Assembly (NCBI GenBank): GCA_021613335.1
Contig: JAJTWR010000067.1
Coordinates: 1,313,501 to 1,377,500, forward strand
Length of the DNA: 64,000 nt
Reading direction: 5' to 3'
Origin: Whitmania pigra
Taxonomy: Eukaryota; Annelida; Clitellata; Hirudinida; Haemopidae
Below are positions 12,401-25,900 of the stretch, in pieces. Made by a program: the position numbers and the translations under genes. The stretch's first letter is position 1. Every line of letters starts with the position of its first letter. The notes beneath the pieces are model-generated. The model ran no database searches. It was not told where the DNA came from and saw only the letters and a list, made by a program, of their open reading frames with translations.

Positions 12401-15400
12401 TTTCAGACGTTCGTGGTGGTGGCAAAGGACAAGACAATATTCAGGTTCAGCTCATCAAATGGATTCTTCCTTCTCAGCCCATGGAATCCCATCAGGAGGG
12501 CTGCACTCCTCGTACTCACTCACCCGTAAGTCGACGAAGACGATGATTATGGTGAAGGTGGCGGTGGTGGTGGTGATTATGATGATGGTTGGATTAGTAA
12601 TGGGATGATGAAGATTGTTTGATGATGGAGCTGAGGGTGGTTATAAAATAAGAAAGGTGGTAATCATTATGAATGTCAATGCTGGGAGCGCAGACGTAAT
12701 GATAGAATTTGCAGATGAATTTAGACTAATAATGATGAAGGCAATAGTGATGATGATGATGACTGCAATAAAAACAGTGGTGATGATAATGATGACAATG
12801 AGTTTGGACCACATGAGAGGGCCATTCGTCGCAGAAGGACGCGCAATATCATGCTTTCCAGTTGCAGTTAATTTTAGAATAAAGAATTGAATTATCCCTA
12901 ATGTTTTATGTCAATATTAAAGTTTGCGCTCCTAATCGAATCAAATGCATCCATTTCCTTTCTTGGATTCGTCACAATTTTCAGTGAACCTCAACGACGT
13001 TGTTTTGGATTTGTCATCAATTTTCCTCGCCAAACGAGTTATGTTCTATTTTTGGATAATTATTTGTAATTAATATTCATTTCTCAACATCTATTCTCAG
13101 AGTGATGCCAGCGATGATTTTTCTTCCTTGTTAAAATCCTTCTTTCGTTGTTTAGTTTGGCATCTCTTCTGATTCTTATTCGACCGACCGTTCTATGAAA
13201 AGGCAAGTCTAGCTGTCTGCTCTTGTTTTTGTCATTGTTTTGAAAATCTCATCAAGTCCCTTCTCAGTAAACCATCAGCCTCTGTGGTTGGATGACCTGC
13301 CCTGACGGCAAGAAACAATGATGAAGATGGCGTTGATGGTGGTTGTGATGATGATCACCTTATTGACTTTAGTCGAGCCCTTGTTGTTTATGCACAGTTA
13401 ATGGAAATGATGTTGTGATGATAGACAAGAAATGACTAAGCGTCACCAAGGGTGCCCTCATGTGCTTCTGCTGATAATAATGGTGGTGATGATGATGGTG
13501 GTGGTGGCAGTGGTAATAGTGGTAATGATGATGAGACCGTTTCAGGTAGTGACAATGTTGAAGATTATTGAGTTCATTTCATGTCATTTGGCTCAAATGT
13601 TAATCATGTTAATGAGATTGGAAGGTGTAATGAATGCTGGTTATGTTGGTGATGATGATGATGATGATTATGATGGTGGTGATGACTATGGCTGGACTAA
13701 GGTCGATCAATGTCCATCTTCTTCTGCAGAATGTTTAGTCTGCTGGTCATGCTGGTGATATTGGTCAACTGTGTCTTCATGGCTATAAACACAGAAATAC
13801 CCCATTCTGAGTGAGTGTCATCATCTGCATCATTATCATATTGATTTGATAATTCAACATCGTCATCATCACCAACACTGAACTTCCTGTCCAGTTGATG
13901 TGATATAAATTGTTGCAATGCAATGGATTAAACCTGCACACTGGGCTTAATTTCTTAATAATAATAACAATAATACTAATATTAGTAACAACAACAACAA
14001 TAATAATAATAATAATAATAATATTAACAACAATGATGATTTTTTTTATACCTCAAAAAACATTACAAAGTTAATTTCGTGTATGACAATGACCTAGTTT
14101 CACCTCGCAGGCTGATATTCACCATCATCTACACCGTCGAAGGAACAGTGAAGATGCTTGCCCGAGGATTCATTCTAGCCGATTTCACGTACCTCAGAGA
14201 TGCTTGGAACTGGCTCGACTTCATAGTCGTCTCTTCTGCGTTAGTATATCACGGCGACGACAAATAAGTAGGTGCTGATTTGCCCATCATTTTCTAATAG
14301 TGGGTTATCTTTCTCTCTGCTGTCTGTTAATCTTTCTGTTCTATGTCCTGTTCTATGCCTAGGTATTCCTAGATTCTAATATTGTTAGACGATCGGCACC
14401 ACATGCTCTCCTTGAGAATGCACTTGTTTTTACCTGCATTGTCTGCTACCTGTTGTCATTATTTGAGTGTCATTCGCTTTATTTTAACCTGGCTACGTGA
14501 CATCGTGACAGGTACATGACGATAGTGTCGAAGGATTCGGGCGGAAAGATGGCCGTGCTGAGGACTTTTAGGGTGTTCCGGGCGCTCAAGACCGTGGCGG
14601 TGGTGCCAGGTTAGTCCCGACCGCATGCGTTCCCTTACTTTGGACTCTTCTGCATTTCATGAGACGTGAAATTTTTCAGGTCTCAAGACCATTGTTGGTG
14701 CACTGATGGAAGCAGTAAGGAGACTAAGGGATGTGATGATTCTTTCTCTCTTTGTTCTGTCCATCTTTGCTCTCATTGGGCTCCAGCTTTACCAGGGGCG
14801 ACTGATGAGGAAGTGCGTAGAAACTCCAGCCAACTTGACCGAGTACTTTAAACTGCCCAAGGACGATCGGAGGGCCTATGCAGGCAACAAAAGTGAGTGG
14901 GGCGACAGAAATGTTTGGCGGGCGATTTAAATAAGTAGGACGTCTAAATCTTTAGGCTGGAAGAAAATTAGTTAGGATGGAATGTATAATCTGATGTAGT
15001 CTGAACATCTGACACGATGTTTTTGGGTGTTCTTGTTGGTGGAATTATTTATTCGAGATTCAGAAAAATCTGATCAATTTACTTTTATTTGATGCTCTAA
15101 AAAATTCTCAGTTTTAAGGACATTGCTAGTACAATTTTTAATCATTATCATCACCACATCCTTCATCAACATCAACAGGTAGATGGCAGAACTACCCCGA
15201 CAATGTGGACGGCAAAATATGTGGAGGAAGGTAATAAGTAATTCACCATGTCAAAAGGCTTTGTTGCAATATGATGACTTGTTAAAACATTTTAAAACCT
15301 ATGATTGGATTATAAAACTTGTCCATGTGATAACTTAATATTCATTAAACGTTTTGTTCTGAAAAAATATATGCAAATGTAAGAGTAAATTGAAATAGTA

Positions 15401-18400
15401 AGCGAGTAAACAAATAAACAATCCAGCACCTGCGGGGAAGGCTACACGTGCTTGGAATCGGGTTTCAATCCAAACTACGGCTACACAAACTTCGATAACT
15501 TCGGATGGGCACTGCTGTGCGCCTTCAGGCTCATGACCCAGGATTTCTGGGAGGACCTGTATCAACTGGTTAGTACTGACAATGTGATTGGTTAGTTGAT
15601 TGAATTATAAACCATGCTTGGCCCTTGTTGTTACTTAATTAATATAAATTAGATAAGGATTATAATAATGATGCGTGATATTTTAATCGTTGCAAATTAA
15701 GAGATTACCCTACGAGTCTACATGGTTCTATTAACGAAGTCATTAATCTGTCTCAGTGAATTTCTTTTATTTTTTATTAATCAGGCATTTCAGTTTATTG
15801 GGAAACTTGTTTTACTTTATTATTGAGAAAAGAGAGACAGTATTATTTTATTAAATTTTATAACTCATTCAATTCCCCTGATGTCTTATTGAAATCATAA
15901 AGTCGATTGATTTGTGCTCTTTCAATCCTCAATCGTTTCACCTCTTCTCAGACTCTGAAAGCCAATGGGCCATTTCACATGTTCTTCTTTGTCATCGTCA
16001 TCTTTCTCGGATCATTCTACCTCGTCAACCTGATTCTTGCCATAGTTGCCATGTCCTACGATGACTGTCGGAAGCAGGATGCAGACGCCGAAGCACTGGA
16101 AGAGGCGGAGCTACAAGAGATGATGGTTGGTTCTAGGCTAAAGGATTCTCTAAAATGTGCCTGTGTGGTGTGGGTGGAAAGAAATTCTGTCATGTGATGG
16201 TGGATGTTTTTGTCGTTTTGTTCTGTTACAATTTATCTCTTATGAGTGGTTGTTGGTAGCTCTAGAATGAAATATCGGGACATATTGCGAGTCTGCGTTT
16301 GAAAATAATGATGGCCATCCTAATGATGATAAGAATGGTGGCCATGACGACATCGGTTTTGGTGAAAATTAATGGATGCAGCCTTCAGAATAATGTACAA
16401 ACGAGAATATTATTTCGAACTTGCACTAACTAGGACATGAATTGACAGACTTTAGATTGTGGTTTTGCTAATCATCAGTGAAGTTTATTGCTTGTTTAGC
16501 AACAACAAGAGATGGAAGATGCGGCAGCTGCAGCACTGCTGGCAGAGGAGGCGGCCGAAGAATTTCAGCCCAAGAGTCCACAATCTGCTCTCAGCGGTCA
16601 TGCTGATGGGTACCAGAAGGGGGACGGGGCAAGCCTGAGGTCTGCCGGAAGCTTTCGGAAGAGATCGGAAGTCAATAACTCTGCCATCGATGTAAAGGTT
16701 GTTGTTGTTGCTATTATTGAGGCGGTGTTGCTGATATTCATTGTACCGGAGATGACTCCCTCCCAAATTAGGATTGGATCTGGGTCAGAAATTTTGTTTC
16801 GAAGTACTTTGTCATAACTTGTTTGGCCGACCTGCACGACTGTATATGCTGCATGTGTATATCTTTTATATTCGATGTCATCAACTGTTCAAAACAGTTT
16901 TAATTCTTCTAAGTCATGAACAAGAATCCATGCATCTTAACAGATATCCACCAAATTAACTTTCAGTCAATGTCAAGCCATCCAGACTCTCCCTCCCTGG
17001 CCTTACACAGGGGCAGTCAGTTCGGCTGGCGTTTCCAGCCCCCCCTACCACCCCCCAGCTACTCCTCGCAACCCTTCGGCAACAACTCATACCAATCGCC
17101 GGCCCTCAGCACAAGCGGCCCCTTCGTTCTCCCATGCCTTGAAAACCTGGACTTGCCGTTCGCCGACGATTCGGCTGCCGTCACCCCAACCTCCGAGGAC
17201 ATCTGCGCTTTCCAAAATGCCAGGAATGCCTATCTCACCAGCAAGACTGGCGTTCGGTCGAGCATGACGCTCATCAGCGCCGGGAGCGGAATGGGGCTAT
17301 ACCAGCAGCAGCCGAATCGCATGGTTCAGCTGGAGACCAGGTTGGATATTGCACGAGGATTTTATGAAGTGGTTTTTGGAATTTTGTTTTTATTCAAGTA
17401 GGATTATAAAATACAATGCTAATAATACAATACATGAATATGATGCAATGCAATACAATACAAGTTTAGATTTCCTTGTGCTGTATATTTTCCTTTCACC
17501 AGATTTGCCAGTTCCAGACAATCAAGCTATGTCTCTACACACCCTTACGTTCAGTCCCCCAAATTACTTTCCACTCCGACCTCAATATTGGCTGGAGAAG
17601 GTCCCCACGGTCGGATGAGGCTTCCCGATTTCAGAAGGACGGAGCCCACGCATTTTCATTGGGTTTCGGGAAGAGGGCGGAACCTAAACACCAATGCCAT
17701 TGGTGGAGCAGGAATAACTGTTGGAAAAACAAAAGATGTACGTGGTAAAATGGTGCACTTGCTGGAGAGTCTGCTTGTTTGAGTATTGATGATGATCTTG
17801 TTAGAGTCAATGCTATTCTGTCCTTGTTTTTTGCAATAATAAGATTAAAAAGAATTCAAGAATTAAAAAAACATTGAGTTATTGAACAATTTTGCATTTA
17901 TTTACATATTTATTTATTTATTTATTGTTTTATTATGACTAGGTTGGTCAGGTCAGTTTATTTTTTGAAATTGTTTTAAAAATCTTTTTATTTTTACCTC
18001 CGATGAGCAGTCCTGCAGTAGAATGAATTCATCAAGTTTTTCCAAAGCTCGCCTCCTTCAGATTTTTAGCAGCTCTTGTTTTGCTGTTGTTGTCAGTGAA
18101 GCATTTTTCTTTCAAAAATAAAACCCATTAAATGATGGCCACTATTTCGGCTGCTTTCTCCTTTGAGCAGATGCATTTGCTTCTACAATAATAAGCAGTA
18201 ACGACGTTCTTCAATTTTATTCTCGAAAGTGCTTCTAAATTTGTCCTCTCATTACGTTTATTTACGAACGGTCTTCGATGGCCAACAAGGCCTTTTGTCT
18301 TTTCTGTTACTCCCGAGTATCCAATAAATCGCCCGTACCGATAAAGATCGGCAGAAGACAATGCGTTTCAGATGATAATTAATATTCTGTGATGAAGTAA

Positions 18401-21400
18401 ATATAGAATTACAGATGTTATCATAATGATGATGATGATGATGATGATGATGGTGGTGGTGATAATGATGTTGATTCTTAATACTTTAACGCCAGGATCT
18501 TGATAAGAACAAGTTGAACGATGCAACATTTGCATACAGGACACCCAGCAACACCACCATCGACATGAAAGGTGATTTGATGCTGATGATGATAACGATG
18601 GGAACATGATGATTGTTGTTGGCGATGGGATTATAATGTTGGATTTAGACATATTAGTAATACGGCTTTTTCTCTCGACACTTCTTTAAATCTCTGAGGT
18701 GCACTTTAAGTTACATCATAAAAACATAACCCAGCTAAATTATCATCTTCATCATCATCGTCATCATCATCATCATTATCATTATTATTATTGTTATTAT
18801 TATTATTGTTATTATTATTTAAAAACATAATTGTTGACCGTATATTTGCAGATGTCCTTGTCCTGAAGGACCTGATCAAAGAGGCATCGAAGAAGAAAAG
18901 TAATTTTTCATGAAATTATAAATAAAATAATTATTTCTTTATTTATTTCATCCTTTTTATGATTAAATATCTTAAAATTTATTGCAAATATAATAATTTA
19001 CAACTACGTTCATAATTTGGATAACGCTGATGTTGTTAATAATTCAACTCATCTGCATTCAAACCGTTTCTCGCCTCTGACTGCTCGTCAATCAACCACG
19101 ACAATTGCTTGGAAAATTTAAATGGACAAGACGTGGTCCATCGATCATCATCTGGGGATGGACACGAAGGAGAATTAAGAATTAGGATGGTCTTATGTTT
19201 GACAGTGATCTTAGAATGAGTCATGGTTGTTGTCATGGAGACTATCACCAAACCCGGAATATATCCTGCCTCCTGTGCCATTTTATTTGTTGTTATGTTT
19301 ATTGTCCGAGTCATCTTCTTATGGATGTTAATTAGTTTATTAATTAAACTATTATTAATAGTTTTTAAATATAAAAGTTATTATTTAAGCTAGTTATTCA
19401 CATTGAATTGATTAAACTTTTAACATATAATTAATAACTAACTGCTTATTAAATGTCAACATCGTCCACGTCGACGCTGTTATCACTTCAAATCCTCCTC
19501 GAACCAGACATCTTTGGCATGGAGGAAGGCCAGAGCAAGAAGGAGTTCTTCAAGGCAAAGTGCCACCAGCTGCTCTTTGGCTGGGAGTGTTGCCCCTGCT
19601 GGTACAGGTTTGCCAGGGTCATCGAACTCTTCATCATGGATGCCTTCGTTGACCTTTTCATAACCCTGTGCATCGTCATCAACACCCTCTTCATGGCAAT
19701 GGACCACGACAAAATGAGCACCCAGCTCGAGTCGACCCTCAAATATGGCAACTATGTGCGAGTCGTTTTGTTTTGTGCGAGTCGTTTTGGCGGCATTTGA
19801 TTTGCTGGCAATGATTGTTGTTGTGCTATAGATATTGGTAATGGTGGTGATGATAATGACGGTGCTGTTGATGATGATCTTACAATTTACATGTGCCTTC
19901 TTCTTCGATGTTTTGATGAGCGGATGTATCGAGGTGTGTTGTAAAAACTGTCATGCCACAAAATCTTTAACCACGACCTTGGTTTGAACTTACAACAGGT
20001 GTTCACCTGCATCTTCACCGTCGAGGCTGTACTGAAGATCGTGGCACTGGGTCTGTACAAATACCTCGAGGACAAGTGGAGCTGCTTTGACATCGTCATC
20101 GTCATCCTCAGCCTCGTCGAACTCGGACTCTCCGGCGTCAAAGGTCTCTCCATCCTCCGATCCTTCAGATTGGTTGGTATTTTTAGATGCACTGTTTCTA
20201 ATTAATGTGATTATTATTATTGTTATTACTATTACTATTATTAGTATTTCAAGGTAATAAGATTAATGACAATCCTGGCAATTATGATTGATAATTTATG
20301 ACAATCAAGGTAAACAACAAGTTATGAAGGTTTGAAAATATAACTTGAGTAAATGCTCCCTTTCTGCCAAAAGCTCCGTGTATTCAAACTTGCCAAATCT
20401 TGGCCGACCCTCAACCTCCTCATCGGCATCATCGGGCGGACCATGGGCGCCCTGGGCAACCTGTGCTTCGTGCTGGCCATCATCATCTTCATCTTCGCCG
20501 TCATGGGCATGCAACTGTTCGGGCCGAACTACGTGGCCGAAAAATTCGAGGGAGAGCTGCCCGGTTGGCACTTTTGTGACTTCCTGCACGCTTTCATGAT
20601 CGTCTTTCGGGTCTTGTGCGGAGAATGGATCCAGTCCATGTGGGACTGCATTCACTGTAACGGCTACCACTGCATCCCCTTTTTCCTGCTCACCATGATC
20701 ATCGGAAATCTCGTGGTGAGTGAGCATTTGGCCATCTGCGGTGGGTTGAATAGGATTGAAGAGTTTAGCAGCAACGAATGAATGAGCAATATAGGTTTGT
20801 CGAGGTCAATAACTCAATTTGTCTTTTTTGAGTGCCCCTTTTAGTTTACAGATTAGCTCAACGGGTTGTGTTTCTGCATGCAACGGTAATGGCAACAGTT
20901 GTAATCTGTTATACCTCAAGGCAACAGTTGTGATGTGTTGTGTTCATAACCCACCCTGACCATTCTTGGCTATGCAAAAGTTCAGGCGATCAGGATTTAC
21001 GAGACTCTCACGAGGGCTAAATACAATCTTCCATATCACTTTTCCTCAATACCAAGCTTTTTCGCTCCACATCAGGTTCTGAACTTGTTTCTTGCCCTGC
21101 TCTTGAGCTCGTTCGGTGCGGAGAGTTTGAAGCACAGCGAAGAGGACGAAGGACCGAATAAACTTCAGGAGGCCATAGACAGGATAACGAGATTCTGCAT
21201 TTACGTCAAGTCTCATCTCTACTATCGCTTTAAAAAGCCCAAGCACCCTTTGTTGGTCGACGGGGAGATCGTGAACGCGCATGCTGTCGAACAGGGAGGG
21301 AACGGCGGGCTGTACCAGGCGTACGACTGCACGTCGCCGCCGGCAACTGGAGGTTTGTTTGCGGATGATTTTTTTAAGAAAATATGTGGTCAAAAATGAA

Positions 21401-22845
21401 ATATAATAAAATGAATGGGTGAGTGATTGGAGTGGTTAGACTAATACTTCTTCCTAAACTTCTGTGCCCCTGTGATGTTGACATGGCAACGCTTACCTGG
21501 CGCAGTTTGAATGAACTGTGATCATTTAGCCACTCGCAGACGTCTCAAACACGTCCAGTCACCTCACATCTGCTACCATCCAGTGGCCACCTCAGAGGGT
21601 AGGTGCCTAGCATGTCGGGTGGAAAGTCCACCCAACCTTCGACCTTTTTCAGGGTCAAGTTACGATTTTAAAACCATCTCTTCTCTATCTCTCTTCTCTG
21701 TTTTTTGATAGCCTACTTACTTCCTGTAGTCAATAGAATTCCTTGACTCTTGTTTCAGAGTTTCATATAAATTTCTTATTACTTATTACTTATTACTTAT
21801 TACTATACATCGATTTTTACATCGAGGTGCATGCTGCATGATAAATCATTGATTAAATTTCTCTTCTTTTTTTAAAATTTGTTATCCTCATTGAAAAGAA
21901 ACATTGCTAATTACTTGTTACTAATTACTGACTGGACAGTAATTATTTATATTGGTTATAATTTTATTGAGAAACTCTTCGGCCTCTTAATTTCCAAAAA
22001 ATTAATCTCGTATTTCTTTTTTCAGAGATGACGACAGCAGGGAACAAGGTAATTTCTTGATTTGTTGGTCGTTTATTTCTCAACAGTCGTTCATTTTGAC
22101 CTTTCAGATCGAAACGTATTAATTAATTTTCATTCTAATTAATAATAATAATGTCGCAATTAACAATCAGTTTAGTAATTTGCAAAGACATTGGACAACA
22201 GATATTAGTTAAAGTTTGTCATTGAATCGTACCTGTCAGAATGTATGTTGTAAGTCAAAAGCTTTGGATGATGATGAAACAAAATGTTTAACAGGCTGCT
22301 ATCATTTTTATCATTTAAATCAGTAAATAGTTATTGTTGTTGGTGACCTAAAATGCTGTTTCACCCTGCTGCTTCCTCAAAACCATCCATCCATTCACCA
22401 ATCACAGGTGGGCAATCACCACCCATCCTGCAACCACCAGCAGCATCATCATCATCGCCAGCAGAGCATCAAGAGTGGAACAAGCTACGACGACGGGTCA
22501 TCTGTGGTTTCCTCTTCGACGTCATCCACAGAAGGGGACGGAGAGAAGAGCATGATGTCACGGTTCTCGTACTCCTACGATGACGTCACCAGCACAGCAA
22601 GGACTGTGGAGGGGCCTGAGATCCATGAGGTGAGGATGGCTGGATGGTTGGGTTTGTGGATGGATGGATGGATGGATGGATAGGTGGATAGATGATCATT
22701 CTATTAGGTAAATTAGAAATGGACTAAATTAATTATATGTTACATAGTCTAAAAGTGAGAAAATAGATGAGATAAATTCCTTTAACCTGATGGAAAAGCA
22801 TAAGTCATTACACAAATTACTTGTTTTTATTGTTTATTATTGTTA

Positions 22846-22912
<67 letters not shown>

Positions 22913-25900
22913 CGTCATCATCATTATTGTTATTACTTTTGCAATCTTGAAATTCTACACATCTTTTGAATCCCCTCAATCTCTCATGCCCAGGTGAAAG
23001 TGGTATTCATAAAGTACCCCGACGAGTGCTGCCCAAAGTGTTGCGTCAGTAAATGCGGTTTCATATTCGACGCCTTTGACAGGACCACCGTCGGCAAGAT
23101 CTGGGGCAGTTACAGGTTCTTCATGTTCAAGCTGGTCGAGAACAACTATTTCGAGACCTTCATCATACTCATGATCCTCATGAGTAGTCTTGCCCTGGTT
23201 GGTGTCAGTTTCGGACGAACAATTGGCCGGATTTGATCCGAGTTGCTCTTGGTGTCGCATCCGTTCATCAATCTAGCAAAACAAATTATGGATATCTTAA
23301 TAATAATAATCATAATTTATTTGGATCTCTAATTCGTTCGTCTTCTTTCCAGGCCGTTGAAGATGTGTACATAGAGAACCCAGAGAGATGGATCTTTAAG
23401 ATGATCTTGAAGGTCATGGATAAGGTCTTCACTGTGATCTTCGTCATCGAGATGGTCATCAAGCAGTCTGCCTATGGCTTCAAGAAATACTTCACGGACG
23501 CCTGGTGCTGGCTCGACTTTGTCATAGTCACGGTAAGCGGTCGTTAAGTAAGGTTTGAAAACTTTATATTGAACTAATTAATTATGCGTCGACCAATTCT
23601 TGTTCAGATATCGCTTTTGAGCTTGGGTGCAGAGAGCGCGGGGTATGGAAACATCGGCGCCTTCAGGGCACTGAGGACTCTGAGGGCTTTGAGGCCTCTA
23701 AGGGCTGTCTCCAGATGGGAGGGCATGAAGGTTGATTGACATGATGTTCTAATTGTATATTTGTAAATATGCCCAGTGATTAAATCAATTTGCATATTCA
23801 TGATGTTTGCTTAGAATTAGGTTCGAACTACTCTGTGATGGCATATTGTTTTTGTTTTAGTCGTCACGATGAGCTCATAAATAAGATACAATTCTTCATC
23901 GCAAATGAAATAAACCAGTCTAATGTTATCATCTAGTTGATAAACAATCACCATTCTCTTTAGAACCATTTCCTGACCACCACAATATCATTTACCCATT
24001 CGACCTTAACTTAATGACTAAGACAATACCACATACTTAATTGACCCCAAATTTCTTACCATGTGATATTTTATCACTTATCCGATTGACCAACATCTCT
24101 ACCTCTCCTCATGGACAACAGGTTGTGGTTAATGCCCTAATTCAAGCCATTCCCTCCATCTTCAATGTGCTGTTGGTCTGCCTCGTATTTTGGCTCATCT
24201 TCAGTATCATGGGAGTCAATCTGTTTGGGGGAAAGTTTTATGAGTGTCAGGACAGCGATGGTGTCAGGTTGAATAACAGCATAGTGCCCAACAAGACTGT
24301 CTGTGAGCAGATGGAGAAGACCCACAATTACACCTGGTTCAACCCGAAGATCAACTTCGATCACGTACCTGTCGGCTACCTGGCGCTCTTCCAAGTGGTA
24401 GGTGTGGCTTGAGGAGAAAATATTGGCGGTGGTGGTGATGATGATCATGATGATGTTAGTCATTTAATTACTCCGCCTTGCTTTTGATGTAGGCAACATT
24501 CAAAGGATGGATTGAAATCATGAACAGTGCAATCAACAGTCAATCGGAGGTAAACATCATCATCATCATCTGTATTTTCATTTCAATCATAATGAGAAGT
24601 TCAATTTTGTAAACATCATCATGGCAATTTAAACGAACCAAACACACGAATGTAAATGTTGTCTGCCAGATCTTTTCTGTTTCACAATTAACATAATTAT
24701 TTTCTTCATCAGGTAATTTTTAATTAGCGAATAAATATTAGAATTTTCATTGTCATCACTCAAACACACCATTTCCTACCAACCCCTCAGCCTGAGGCTC
24801 AGCCAGTGTTCGAGGTCCGGTCTGGAATGTACCTCTACTTTGTCTTCTTCATCGTCTTCGGATCGTTCTTCACTCTCAATCTCTTCATTGGTGTCATCAT
24901 TGAAAACTTCAACGTCCAAAAGAAAAAGGTCGGTTCGAGTACTATCATTGGTTGTAATTGGGTCGTCGACATATAAAAAAGATGGGGTAAATGAAATTTG
25001 TTGGTTTATAATTGGTGATGTGGGAAGTTTTGAAATGGTTTTTTGTTTTGTCAATAAATTTTTATGCAATGTTCTTTGGATTAAGTTGGACATTCTTCAA
25101 TAATTATTGTAGTGTGTAATGAGACAATCGTCCTCACGAAGTTCATTACTGTTGATTGAACCACAACTACTTGTTCGATGCATGAGCGAATATTTTTAAT
25201 GCTTTCTTCTTAATCATCATTCAGGCTGGTGGATCCCTGGAGATGCTGATGACTGCAGACCAGAAAAAATACTACAATGCCATGAAGAAATTGGGCTCCA
25301 AACAGCCACAGAAGCCCATACCAAAGCCAAAGGTAGGATTTGAACTCGCTCTTGTCAGATCTGATCCTTAGCAACAATGTTCGTAATGTTTGGAAATCAG
25401 ATATAGAATATTTAATGATTGATTTGGTGGATATATTTATATTTTATATTATTTAATATAATAAATAGTTGTGTTCCTTATTGTGGTTCTGGAGTGGTGA
25501 ATGGAGAAGACTATCATGACCCACGGACATCTTAATCACCGTCATCATCATCACTTCATTGACCACATTTTCCACCAGATGAAGTGCCAGCTGATCCTGT
25601 TCTACATAACCTCGAGCCAAAAGTTTGACATCTTCATCATGATCTTCATCCTCCTCAACATGATGACCATGGCCATCGAGCACTTCGACCAATCCAAGGA
25701 ACTCGGCCATGTCCTCTGGTGGGTCAACCAGTTCTTCGTCTTCATCTTCACGCTCGAGTGCGTGATGAAGCTGCTCAGTCTCAGGCAGTACTACTTTAAA
25801 CAGCCGTGGAACATCTTTGACTTTGTCGTCGTCATCTCCTCCCTGCTGAGTGAGTGGTGATGATGGTTGGGGTGTCTGTGATGATGATGGCAAGGGTGAT

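Noticed and set aside
12384..13918. Met/Val/Asp-rich open frames
   Set aside because: Direct translations of GAT/GGT microsatellites in a sodium channel intron.
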